NCBI GenBank assembly: GCA_049791675.1
Contig: JBARAD010000288.1
Span: forward strand, 1-64,000
Direction: 5' to 3'
From: Chryseosolibacter sp049791675
GTDB taxonomy: Bacteria; Bacteroidota; Bacteroidia; Cytophagales; Cyclobacteriaceae
DNA: 64,000 nucleotides
The notes beneath the pieces were generated by a model. The model was not told the DNA's origin. It saw only the letters and a list, made by a program, of their open reading frames with translations, and did not search any database. Position numbers and translations under genes: made by a program. Shown here in pieces: positions 1-7,622 of the stretch. Numbering within the stretch: position 1 is the stretch's first letter; each line of letters starts with the position of its first letter.

Positions 1-117
1 ATCCTGGGCTCTGCAGTGAAAGACCTCATTCTCAGAGCAGACACGGGCCCTAAAGGGGTGACCATCGTTTCAGATGCTAAGAACAACAGATGGTATGTCA
101 TCTCCGTAATCCCCTAG
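1..117 (+). CDS. C-terminal fragment of an unknown protein
   Basis: An open frame runs from the first base of the window to a TAG stop at 115-117, giving the last 38 residues of a protein whose start lies upstream. The tail (ending RWYVISVIP) shows no motif I recognise. The next gene starts two bases after this stop, so the two are probably co-transcribed, and that neighbour is a secreted surface protein. Too little is visible to name a function. That it is coding is inferred from the open frame and the tight spacing. Confidence 0.55.
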   Translation: MLGSAVKDLILRADTGPKGVTIVSDAKNNRWYVISVIP

Positions 118-119
118 TG

Positions 120-1292
120 ATGCCAATGAACAGGATCAAGATACTCCTTCCCGCAATACTGTTCTTCTGGCTCGGTACAACCGATTCAGATGGCCAAAGC
201 TTCTATAACCAGGGCGCAACGGTAAGTGTACAGGCTGGTACTGTCTTTTCCGTCAAAGACAGTCTGGTGAACACCGGAACATTTGTCAACAATGGAAATC
301 TGGTGATCGGCGGAACGTGGCTGAATACCGGAACCTATGATCCCGCAGCGGGGGAAATTACTTTCAACAGTACTTCGCCAACGTCGCCCCAAATTATCAA
401 CCACAGCAATCAGTCTTTCAGCAAACTCACCATCAGCGGCGGAGGAAGAAAACTGATCCTTGCCGACATTACCATTGAAGACGAGATCATACTCGCGGAC
501 GGCGTCATCGAACGGGAAAATAACGCGCGTGTCATCATCAATCCTTCCGCGACCATCACGGGAGGATCCGATCGATCGCATATCAACGCTCCCGTGTATC
601 ATCTTGGCAATGGCGAAAAGCTTTTCCCATTGGGGAACGGTGCTGTATTTCTTCCGGTCCGCATTTTAAGTATAGATGATCCATCCGCCTTTGTCGGGAT
701 AGAGGGAATTGAACTCGGAGGAGCGGCGCTGCCGAAAGCTCCCTCGCTGGATGCTATGTCAACGAACAGGTACTGGCATATCGATGTGGCGCGCGGTTCC
801 ATGAACTCCCGGATCGTGCTGCCCGTACGCGACGAAAGCTTACCGGGCAACCTTGAGAATATTGTGGTTGCAGAATCCGAAGCGCTCACTGAGGATTTTA
901 TCAGCGCAGGACAATCGTCGTCGGAGGGTACGGGCGTCAACGGTATGGTTACCAGCGACAGAGTGATCACATCTGCTTATGTGTCGCTTGCTTCCGCTTC
1001 TGACAATGGTTCGCTCATTGTTTACAACGCCATCTCAGCCAACAACGATGGGATCAACGATTTTCTGATCATCGGCAATATCGAATTTTATCCCGAAAAC
1101 AAATTCAGTCTCTTCAACCGCTGGGGCGACAAGATTTTCGAGATCGATCATTACGACAATCAGGAAAGAGTTTTTCGCGGAAAGTCCAATATCAATGGCG
1201 AGAAAGATCTCGTCAACGGCACGTACTTCTACGTGATCGAAACCCAAAAAGACGCGTTGAAGGTCAATGGTTTTCTTTCCCTCAAGCATTAG
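120..1292 (+). CDS. Secreted protein with T9SS type B (gliding-associated, CHU_C-type) C-terminal sorting domain
   Basis: A 390-residue secreted protein. I chose the ATG at 120 because it places a hydrophobic signal peptide (KILLPAILFFWLG, cleavage near DGQS) right at the N terminus; the longer frame from 90 overlaps the previous gene. Residues about 25-150 are rich in G, N, T and V with repeating short strands (TGTFVNNGNLVIGGTW), suggesting a beta-helix or beta-sandwich surface region. The last ~85 residues (NAISANNDGINDFLII, then FSLFNRWGDKIFEI and NGTYFYVIE) match the gliding motility-associated C-terminal domain that directs export through the type IX secretion system in Bacteroidota. It is probably an outer-membrane-attached or released surface protein. 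The ligand is unknown. Confidence 0.85.
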   Translation: MPMNRIKILLPAILFFWLGTTDSDGQSFYNQGATVSVQAGTVFSVKDSLVNTGTFVNNGNLVIGGTWLNTGTYDPAAGEITFNSTSPTSPQIINHSNQSFSKLTISGGGRKLILADITIEDEIILADGVIERENNARVIINPSATITGGSDRSHINAPVYHLGNGEKLFPLGNGAVFLPVRILSIDDPSAFVGIEGIELGGAALPKAPSLDAMSTNRYWHIDVARGSMNSRIVLPVRDESLPGNLENIVVAESEALTEDFISAGQSSSEGTGVNGMVTSDRVITSAYVSLASASDNGSLIVYNAISANNDGINDFLIIGNIEFYPENKFSLFNRWGDKIFEIDHYDNQERVFRGKSNINGEKDLVNGTYFYVIETQKDALKVNGFLSLKH

Positions 1293-1371
1293 GATATATG
1301 CAGCGTTCGCGTTCGGCCGGATCCCGGAGGTAACATCGCAAGAGCCTGCCTTCCGCTGATCGTTGCGATCG

Positions 1372-2682
1372 TCAGAGCGAACGGTTGACTTCGAATTTCT
1401 CCAGGTAATCCGCTACCCTTCTTACAAAGCTTCCGCCCAGTGCTCCGTCCACTACACGGTGGTCGTAAGAATGCGACAAGAACATTTTGTGCCGGATGCC
1501 GATACTGTCCCCGTAAGGAGTCTCGATTACCGCAGGCTTTTTAACCACAGCTCCCAACGCCAGAATAGCAACCTGAGGCTGCAGGATGATGGGTGTGCCC
1601 ATGACATTGCCGAAAGAACCTACGTTGGATACGGTGAACGTTCCGCCCGCCAGGTCATCGGCCTTCAATTTGTTGTCGCGCGCGCGCTTAGCCAGGTCGT
1701 TGACGGCTTTTACCAGTCCGCGAAGGCTGTACTGGTCGGCATTCCTGATGACGGGCACGATCAGGTTTCCAGTGGGCAGGGCTACGGCCATGCCGATGTT
1801 GATATCCTTTTTCCTGATGATCCGGTCGCCATCAACCTGAACGTTGATCATCGGGAAATCCTTGATGGCCAGCATGACGGCCTCAATAAAGATCGGGGTG
1901 AACGTGAGCGCAACGCCTTCCTGCTTTTGAAATTCATTCTTCCATTTATTCCTCCAGAAGACAATGCTGGTAACATCCGCTTCCACAAAGGAGGTCACGT
2001 GCGGTGCAATGCGTTTGGAGTCCACCATGCGCTCGGCGATCATCTTGCGCATGCGGTCCATCTGGATGATCTCGTCCCCACCACTGACAGAGACCGGAAT
2101 CCGTGAAGGTTGCCCCGCGAGTGTACGGGCGCCACCGCCCATCACTGCGGCCCCGAGCTTCCTGTTCTGAACGTAGGCCATGATGTCCTTCTTGGTCACC
2201 CTGCCCTCCGCCCCGGTGCCGGAGATGGATTCCAGCTCAACGACGTCGATCTTTTCTTCCTTCGCAATATTTTTTACCAGTGGCGAGTAAAATCTTCCCG
2301 GTGTTTTAACATCTCCCACGCGCTGTGCGCCGTTCGATCCATTGGATGTCAATGCCTCATCCTGTGATGTTTCAGCAGCGACAGACGCTACCGGAGCAGC
2401 TTCCTCGGCTCTCGGAGCGGCGGGAGCAACGGGTTCGTTACCATCGGTGGTCAGGATCGCTATTGCCTTCCCGACTTTTACAACTTCACCTTCCTTTGCA
2501 AGAATTTCTTTCAGGATTCCTCCGTGCGTTGAAGGGACTTCCGTATCTACTTTGTCCGTAGCAACTTCAAGCAACGATTCATCCTGTTCGATCTTATCGC
2601 CAGGATTCTTAAGCCAATGCAGGATGGTGGCTTCGGTGATACTTTCACCCATTTTAGGCATTACCAGTTCGACAAGGGCCAT
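1372..2682 (-). CDS. Dihydrolipoamide acyltransferase (E2 of a 2-oxo acid dehydrogenase complex)
   Basis: A 436-residue E2 subunit, which moves acyl groups from lipoate to CoA in a 2-oxo acid dehydrogenase complex. Domains in order are an N-terminal lipoyl domain (residues 1-75, lipoyl lysine K44 in ATDKVDTE), an Ala/Pro-rich linker (about 85-130), a peripheral subunit-binding domain (about 134-172, GTGAEGRVTKKDI) and the catalytic acyltransferase domain with the active-site pattern DHRVVDG (H408, D412) near the C terminus. Single lipoyl domain and length fit pyruvate, branched-chain or 2-oxoglutarate E2s, and I cannot tell which. No E1 or E3 gene lies in the window, so the gene stands alone. 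Convergent with the preceding secreted-protein gene. Confidence 0.93.
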   Translation of the reverse strand: MALVELVMPKMGESITEATILHWLKNPGDKIEQDESLLEVATDKVDTEVPSTHGGILKEILAKEGEVVKVGKAIAILTTDGNEPVAPAAPRAEEAAPVASVAAETSQDEALTSNGSNGAQRVGDVKTPGRFYSPLVKNIAKEEKIDVVELESISGTGAEGRVTKKDIMAYVQNRKLGAAVMGGGARTLAGQPSRIPVSVSGGDEIIQMDRMRKMIAERMVDSKRIAPHVTSFVEADVTSIVFWRNKWKNEFQKQEGVALTFTPIFIEAVMLAIKDFPMINVQVDGDRIIRKKDINIGMAVALPTGNLIVPVIRNADQYSLRGLVKAVNDLAKRARDNKLKADDLAGGTFTVSNVGSFGNVMGTPIILQPQVAILALGAVVKKPAVIETPYGDSIGIRHKMFLSHSYDHRVVDGALGGSFVRRVADYLEKFEVNRSL

Positions 2683-2823
2683 AAAGAAACGTTTTCGAGC
2701 GGTTAAAGGTAATGAATTTAATGCAAGTATCGGGTTGAAAATGCAAGGATATAAGGATACGGGGAAATATGGAAATGCGTTATCGGGCGAATATTTGAGG
2801 GATGGGGCGTCCGAAATTCAGGG

Positions 2824-3894
2824 TCATGAAGCGGGGGTGGATTTTGCAAGCGTATCCATGGGGTGGTTCAGGGCGGATACCATGGATTCATCCTCTAGTT
2901 CAAAAATTCCGGCAAGCAACTCGTAGGATCGCAGGCGGTCTTCTGAAGAATCGGCAAAAGTGGCGACGACAATTTCATCCACCATAAAATCCCGCGCAAG
3001 CGCAGACATTTTTTCTTTCACTACGTCGGGGGTGCCGACAATCATCCGCTGCCGGTTAAAATGCACATGCCTTAGCTCTTCAGTTGAATAGGAATAATTG
3101 CGCACAGATTCATACGAAGGAGCTTCGTCCATTTGTCCCTTTGAAATACTGAGAAGCCGGTAATCCATCACAGCCTGAACCTGCCTGGCTTTTTCTTCCG
3201 TGTCGGCGCAAAAGGCAAAAATCCCCACACTTCCCTGAGGCTCTGCGAATTCCCCGGATGCCTTAAAGCGTTTGCGATACTGGTTCATAGCTTCAGCACC
3301 ACCTACGGGATTGATGAACTGGGCAAATGAAAGAGCCATTCCGAAGTGAGCCGCCAGAAATGCACTCTCGCCGCTGGACGTCAGCATCCACAGTTGCGGT
3401 GCTGTCTGAATGCGCGGTATAGCCTTCACCTTTTCATGGACCGAATCAGGCGTAGCGTCATCGCCGAGGAAAGCTCTCAAGGCGACAATTTGCTGTACAT
3501 ACTCCTGCGGATCGAATGTGTTCCCGGGATTGAGTAATGAAGCTGTAAGCCGGTCGCCGCCTGGCGCCCTGCCCAGCCCAAGATCAATCCTGCCAGGAAA
3601 CAATCCCTCCAGCAAACGGAAATTTTCTGCAACTTTTAGCGCGCTGTGGTTGGGGAGCATAATGCCGCCAGATCCCAGGCGGATTCTTTTTGTTTCTGCG
3701 CCGAGGCGGGCGAGTAATATCTCCGGAGCGGCGCATGCGAGCGTAGCAATGTTGTGATGTTCGGATATCCAGTAGCGGGTATAACCTGCCTTGTCCGCGA
3801 GCCTGATCAGCTTGACACTTTCCTGTAGGGCTTCAGTTGCGGTGCTGCCTCTCCGGATGGGCGTTTGATCGAGGATACTTAGTTTTAACTTCAT
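2824..3894 (-). CDS. LLM-class (luciferase-like) flavin-dependent oxidoreductase
   Basis: A 356-residue bacterial-luciferase-like monooxygenase, a TIM barrel using reduced FMN or F420. Family signatures are the start KLKLSILDQTPI, the segment YWISEHHN, the glycine-rich IRLGSGGIMLPNHS and GRIDLGLGRAPGGD. These match the MsnO8-type subfamily common in Firmicutes and Bacteroidota, whose substrates are unassigned. I place the start at 3894 because homologues begin with this MKLxILDQ segment; the frame stays open to 3966, but that extension looks unrelated. No redox partner gene adjoins it. Function beyond family level is inference. Confidence 0.88.
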   Translation of the reverse strand: MKLKLSILDQTPIRRGSTATEALQESVKLIRLADKAGYTRYWISEHHNIATLACAAPEILLARLGAETKRIRLGSGGIMLPNHSALKVAENFRLLEGLFPGRIDLGLGRAPGGDRLTASLLNPGNTFDPQEYVQQIVALRAFLGDDATPDSVHEKVKAIPRIQTAPQLWMLTSSGESAFLAAHFGMALSFAQFINPVGGAEAMNQYRKRFKASGEFAEPQGSVGIFAFCADTEEKARQVQAVMDYRLLSISKGQMDEAPSYESVRNYSYSTEELRHVHFNRQRMIVGTPDVVKEKMSALARDFMVDEIVVATFADSSEDRLRSYELLAGIFELEDESMVSALNHPMDTLAKSTPAS

Positions 3895-4104
3895 CTGTTT
3901 TTCTTTTGAGGCTGACATCTTCAACAAGGAAGGGTGGAAAGTAGTGCCTTCAACAGTTTTATTCAATGTTTTTTGGTAAATCTGGACAAAGCAATAACGT
4001 CACGTCTATATTGGCTGCTCGTTTTAATCACCCATCATTGGGTATTCTTGAACACTTCGCTGCTTCCCGGCCCGGGCTTCGCGCGGGGTGTTGTGATTTT
4101 TCTT

Positions 4105-4112
4105 TATTTTTG
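4105..4112 (+). promoter_or_regulatory. Bacteroidota -7 promoter element upstream of the M13 peptidase
   Basis: TATTTTTG matches the TAnnTTTG -7 consensus of the Bacteroidota primary sigma factor exactly and lies 28 bases before the ATG at 4141, leaving a short leader. No convincing -33 TTG is seen at the usual spacing. Confidence 0.5.
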
Positions 4113-4140
4113 AGCTCCGATTCCTAATTCAATAAACCAT

Positions 4141-6198
4141 ATGAAAACAATTTTCTTCAGCACTGCCCTGCTGGCGGCAGGTCTGTTCGTTTCGTGTTCG
4201 CCCGGAGATCAGGAGGACAAACTGCCGGAAGGTGTAGGTATCAATGTGTCTCACATGGACACCACCGTAAAACCATCCGATGATTTCTTCAAATTCGTTA
4301 ACGGCGGCTGGATTGCGACAAATGAGATCCCGGCTGACCTGGGCGCCTACGGAAGCTTTACGGAACTTCGTGAAAACAATCAGAAAGTACTGTTGGATAT
4401 CCTCCGGAAAGCGGGTGAAAACGAGCAATATAAAGAAGGTTCCGACCAGCGCAAGGCGGCCGATTTTTATACCGTGGGCATGGATTCATTGATGGCGGAA
4501 AAAGCTGGAGCTTCGGTGCTTGAACCCTACCTTAAAAGAATCGAGGCCATTCAGAACAAAAAGGACATTCAGGAATATCTTGAGCAGGATGTGCTGCAGG
4601 GCGGTAGCGCTTTCTTCAACATCGCCGTATATCCAGACCTCAAGAAAAGCAACAAGATGGCTGCCTACATTACGTCGGGAGGCATTGGCCTGCCGGAGCG
4701 TGATTATTATCTGAAGACGGACGCGAAGTCTAAAGAGATCCGCCAAAAGTATACCGAGTATCTCACCAGTCTTTTTGTACTGTCAGGCGTAGAAGCGGCG
4801 GACGCCAGGGAACAAGCTCAGACAGTTTTGACGATCGAAACGCGCCTTGCCACAAACATGTTAAGCAAGGAAGACAGTCGTGATCCTTACAAGTCGTATT
4901 TTCCCAAAAGCGTGCCGGATCTCATGAAGCTATCTCCGGCGGTGGATTGGAAGGACTATTTGAACAGCCTTGAAATCAATCTGGATACTGTCATCGTCTC
5001 TGAGCCGGCATATCTGCAGGAATACACGAGGATCCTGAATGACACCAGGCTCGCTGATATCAAAACATATCTTCACGCAGGTCTGCTGCGGACGGCCTCA
5101 CCTTATATGAACCATGCTTTTGTTCAGGAGTCATTTAATTTCAACCAGAAGTATCTCACGGGTGTAGAACAACTGCGTCCGCGCTGGAAGCGTGTCATGG
5201 CCACGACCAACAACCTGATAGGTGAAGCAATCGGTCAGTTGTATGTGGATGAGACATTTCCTCCTGAAGCAAAACAGAAAGCAATGGACATGGTCGAAAA
5301 CATCAAGCTGGCCTTTGCAGACAGGATCCGGCAACTTGACTGGATGTCAGACTCAACAAAGGAGATGGCGTTGAAGAAACTCAGCACCTTTCAGGTCAAG
5401 ATCGGCTATCCCGAAAAATGGATTGATTACGCTGCACTGGAGGTAAGTAAAGATCCCGAAGAAGCTTCCTACTACGGTAATGTTGTGAACGCAAACCGTT
5501 TTGAATCCAGGCGACAGCTCGCAAAGTTGGGCAAGCCGGTCGATCGCGCGGAATGGGGCATGACACCGCAGACTGTTAACGCGTATTACAATCCTTTATT
5601 CAATGAAATTGTTTTTCCCGCAGCCATCCTTCAGCCTCCGTTCTATGACTACCGGGCCGATGAGGCAGTCAATTACGGTGGTATCGGTGCCGTTATTGGC
5701 CACGAGATCTCACATGGTTTCGACGACCAGGGTGCGAAATTCGATGCGGAAGGAAATCTGAAAAACTGGTTTACAGAAAAAGACCTTACGAGCTTTGAGG
5801 AAAAAGGAAAAAATCTTGCAAAGCAGTTCGATCAGTATGAACCGCTGCCCGACGTTTTTGTTCAGGGTCAGTTCACGTTGGGTGAAAATATCGGCGACCT
5901 CGGTGGGATTACTGCCGCATATGAAGGTCTTCAACGTTTCTATCGCGAGCATAAGAGACCGGATCTTATCGATGGTTATACGCCGGAGCAGCGCTTCTTT
6001 ATCTCCTGGGCAACCATTTGGCGCATCAAGTATCGCGACGAAACGTTGCGTACCCAGGTGTTAACCGACCCTCATTCACCGGGAATGTTCCGGGCCAACG
6101 GGCCCTTGACAAATTTTTCCCCTTTTTATGAGGCTTTCGATGTGAAAGAGGGTGACAAGATGTTCCGTTCCGAAGCAGAGCGGGTGAAGATCTGGTAA
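4141..6198 (+). CDS. M13 family zinc metallopeptidase lipoprotein (neprilysin/PepO-like)
   Basis: A 685-residue secreted endopeptidase of the neprilysin family. The N terminus is a lipoprotein signal peptide with lipobox FVSC. The zinc motif HEISH is at residues 521-525 (VIGHEISHGFDDQG) and the third ligand motif ENIGD at 582-586, whose Glu and Asp are the expected ligand and helper. NAYYNPLFNEIVFPA is the conserved substrate-cleft segment. The C terminus ends ERVKIW, lacking the Cys of the mammalian CxxW ending, as in many bacterial members. It is expected to cut small peptides in the periplasm or at the outer membrane surface. An exact -7 element lies upstream and a strong terminator follows, so it is probably monocistronic. 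Confidence 0.95.
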   Translation: MKTIFFSTALLAAGLFVSCSPGDQEDKLPEGVGINVSHMDTTVKPSDDFFKFVNGGWIATNEIPADLGAYGSFTELRENNQKVLLDILRKAGENEQYKEGSDQRKAADFYTVGMDSLMAEKAGASVLEPYLKRIEAIQNKKDIQEYLEQDVLQGGSAFFNIAVYPDLKKSNKMAAYITSGGIGLPERDYYLKTDAKSKEIRQKYTEYLTSLFVLSGVEAADAREQAQTVLTIETRLATNMLSKEDSRDPYKSYFPKSVPDLMKLSPAVDWKDYLNSLEINLDTVIVSEPAYLQEYTRILNDTRLADIKTYLHAGLLRTASPYMNHAFVQESFNFNQKYLTGVEQLRPRWKRVMATTNNLIGEAIGQLYVDETFPPEAKQKAMDMVENIKLAFADRIRQLDWMSDSTKEMALKKLSTFQVKIGYPEKWIDYAALEVSKDPEEASYYGNVVNANRFESRRQLAKLGKPVDRAEWGMTPQTVNAYYNPLFNEIVFPAAILQPPFYDYRADEAVNYGGIGAVIGHEISHGFDDQGAKFDAEGNLKNWFTEKDLTSFEEKGKNLAKQFDQYEPLPDVFVQGQFTLGENIGDLGGITAAYEGLQRFYREHKRPDLIDGYTPEQRFFISWATIWRIKYRDETLRTQVLTDPHSPGMFRANGPLTNFSPFYEAFDVKEGDKMFRSEAERVKIW

Positions 6199-6222
6199 AG
6201 TTCAAAAGTTTCACTTTGACTT

Positions 6223-6253
6223 CCCGGCGCATTACCTGTGCGCCGGGATTTTT
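6223..6253 (+). terminator. Rho-independent terminator after the M13 peptidase
   Basis: A perfect 9-bp stem (6223-6231 with 6239-6247, CCCGGCGCA) and a 7-base loop are followed by ATTTTT. The T tract runs into the stop codon of the convergent AHSA1-type gene. Confidence 0.88.
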
Positions 6254-6674
6254 AATTTTCAAGGATCTCTTTCAGATTGTTCAGAATAGATTTCCAACCC
6301 TGGCGCGAATGTTCGAGCGCCTTTTCATCATTTGCGCCCTCCTGTGTGACAGTCATCGACGTCTCGTTCTTGTCTCCGGACAGCGTGTAAGTGATAACGG
6401 CATAGTTCTCCGGCCTGTCTTCGTTTGTCCCGCTGAGAAAAGTATATTTTAATCGGTTTTCTTTTTCCGATTCCAGGATCATCCCTTTATCCTGATAGGG
6501 TTTGCCCTGATACACACCTTCAAACGTGATTGAACTTCCTACCTTCCAGTCAGAAGTCGCATGCGTGCCCCACATAAATCTTTCGATTGTTTCCGGATCG
6601 GTCAAAGCCTTCCAGACGGCTGCCGGAGAGGCCTTTATCATGACTGTTTCCACAAGTTTCAGGTTTTTGTCCAT
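6252..6674 (-). CDS. SRPBCC/AHSA1-domain protein
   Basis: A 140-residue START/Bet v 1-like fold protein. Evidence is the N-terminal strand VETVMIKASPAAVWKALTD, the central FEGVYQGKPYQDKG and the C-terminal helix EHSRQGWKSILNNLKE, all typical of the activator-of-Hsp90 ATPase (AHSA1)/SRPBCC family. Such proteins bind small hydrophobic ligands in a cavity and the ligand here is unknown. The start at 6674 (MDKNLKL) is chosen over 6713 because the family begins just there. Convergent with the M13 peptidase and sharing its terminator region; the SGNH hydrolase gene ends 44 bases upstream on the same strand, so the two may be co-transcribed. Confidence 0.85.
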   Translation of the reverse strand: MDKNLKLVETVMIKASPAAVWKALTDPETIERFMWGTHATSDWKVGSSITFEGVYQGKPYQDKGMILESEKENRLKYTFLSGTNEDRPENYAVITYTLSGDKNETSMTVTQEGANDEKALEHSRQGWKSILNNLKEILEN

Positions 6675-6718
6675 GGTGACCTGTTTCAACCATGGTGAAA
6701 AGAAATATACCAAGGCTG

Positions 6719-7450
6719 TTACATTTTGCGGAGGATCATCCTTTTTAAAAAGGCAGGATAGGTGTCACCGTCAGCGGTGCCGGCGCCGTCCATATAGGCG
6801 CCGAACGTAATGCTGTCTCCAAAACATACAATGGTGCAATCCTTCTTCAATAATCTTTGTTCCTTCAGGACGCGGAACACCATGTCTGCGATTAACACAT
6901 ACCCTTCGCGGGTAGGATGGATACCATCTTCCTTTCCCGAATTTTTCATGTTCAGGATCAGAGAGGACGCATCGTGACTGGGCGAATTCCTTTCTTTAAA
7001 TGCACGGTTGACATCGATAAACAGAAGAGCATGGTCCATTGCGATCCGATGGACAAGCTGGTTTGCGGAGTCGATCTTTTCGTTGGGCCGTTGATCAAAG
7101 GCGTTCCTGTCATGTCTCTGAAACAGGTACGTTGTATCGACGGGGAGTATGTTCATCATGACGACCGAGGTTCCCTGGGCCTTCAGTTTTTCGATGATGG
7201 CTTGATAGTTGGCACCGAAGGTTTCGTATGACGCGAGCTTTCGCGAGTTCACCATATCATTTGTTCCTCCCATCAGGATAACGATATCGGGTTTAAATGC
7301 CAGCACGTCAGTTTCTACCCTTCTGACGAGGTCTGAGGTTGAATTCCCGGCCACGCCTTTGTTGAGTACGATCAGATTGCGCGGCGCGCATGAGAACATC
7401 AATGCTGTGAGCGCTAATCTCCTAAGAGTCAAGACCACCCATTTTACCAT
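6719..7450 (-). CDS. Circularly permuted SGNH/GDSL hydrolase lipoprotein
   Basis: A 243-residue lipoprotein (lipobox MFSC, Cys21) of the SGNH esterase/lipase superfamily, but with the blocks in rotated order. After the signal come block II (NKGVAGNS, Gly35), block III (GGTND, Asn64) and block V (DGIHP, Asp175 and His178). Block I, which carries the nucleophile and normally opens the domain, is at the C terminus (FGDSIT, Ser213) followed by GAGTADGDTYP. The final residues join logically to the first mature residues, as expected of a circular permutation. All four catalytic positions are present, so it should be active, probably as a periplasmic or outer-membrane esterase that could deacetylate a carbohydrate. 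It stands next to the sugar-utilisation locus, in the opposite direction. Confidence 0.85.
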   Translation of the reverse strand: MVKWVVLTLRRLALTALMFSCAPRNLIVLNKGVAGNSTSDLVRRVETDVLAFKPDIVILMGGTNDMVNSRKLASYETFGANYQAIIEKLKAQGTSVVMMNILPVDTTYLFQRHDRNAFDQRPNEKIDSANQLVHRIAMDHALLFIDVNRAFKERNSPSHDASSLILNMKNSGKEDGIHPTREGYVLIADMVFRVLKEQRLLKKDCTIVCFGDSITFGAYMDGAGTADGDTYPAFLKRMILRKM

Positions 7451-7622
7451 AGCTGTGCCGTTAAATAGTAAATAAACTAAGTATAATTCATGAACTAATT
7501 AAAAAAAATTAAAATATAATTTGGGTTTTAAAAATATTTAATAAATCTTACCTCCGAAATCGTGTTCGGAAATGTTTACGAGCCCGGCTACATGGTTTTT
7601 GATTTACTAAACTTATATCTGA
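7451..7622. other. AT-rich divergent intergenic region
   Basis: The 172 bases between the divergent SGNH hydrolase and the 717-residue lipoprotein gene are markedly AT-rich (about 7480-7555), unlike the surrounding coding sequence. It should hold promoters for both genes. No exact TAnnTTTG element was found; the nearest is TATAATTTG around 7515-7523. Confidence 0.45.

Noticed and set aside
1363..2106. Long open frame on the plus strand inside the E2 gene
   Set aside because: It lies opposite a clear E2 acyltransferase and its translation has no family features. It is an antisense shadow of a GC-balanced gene.
7515..7523. TATAATTTG as a -7 promoter element for the 717-residue lipoprotein gene
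   Set aside because: Spacing within the element is off by one from TAnnTTTG and it lies 100 bases from the start codon, so it was not listed as a promoter.
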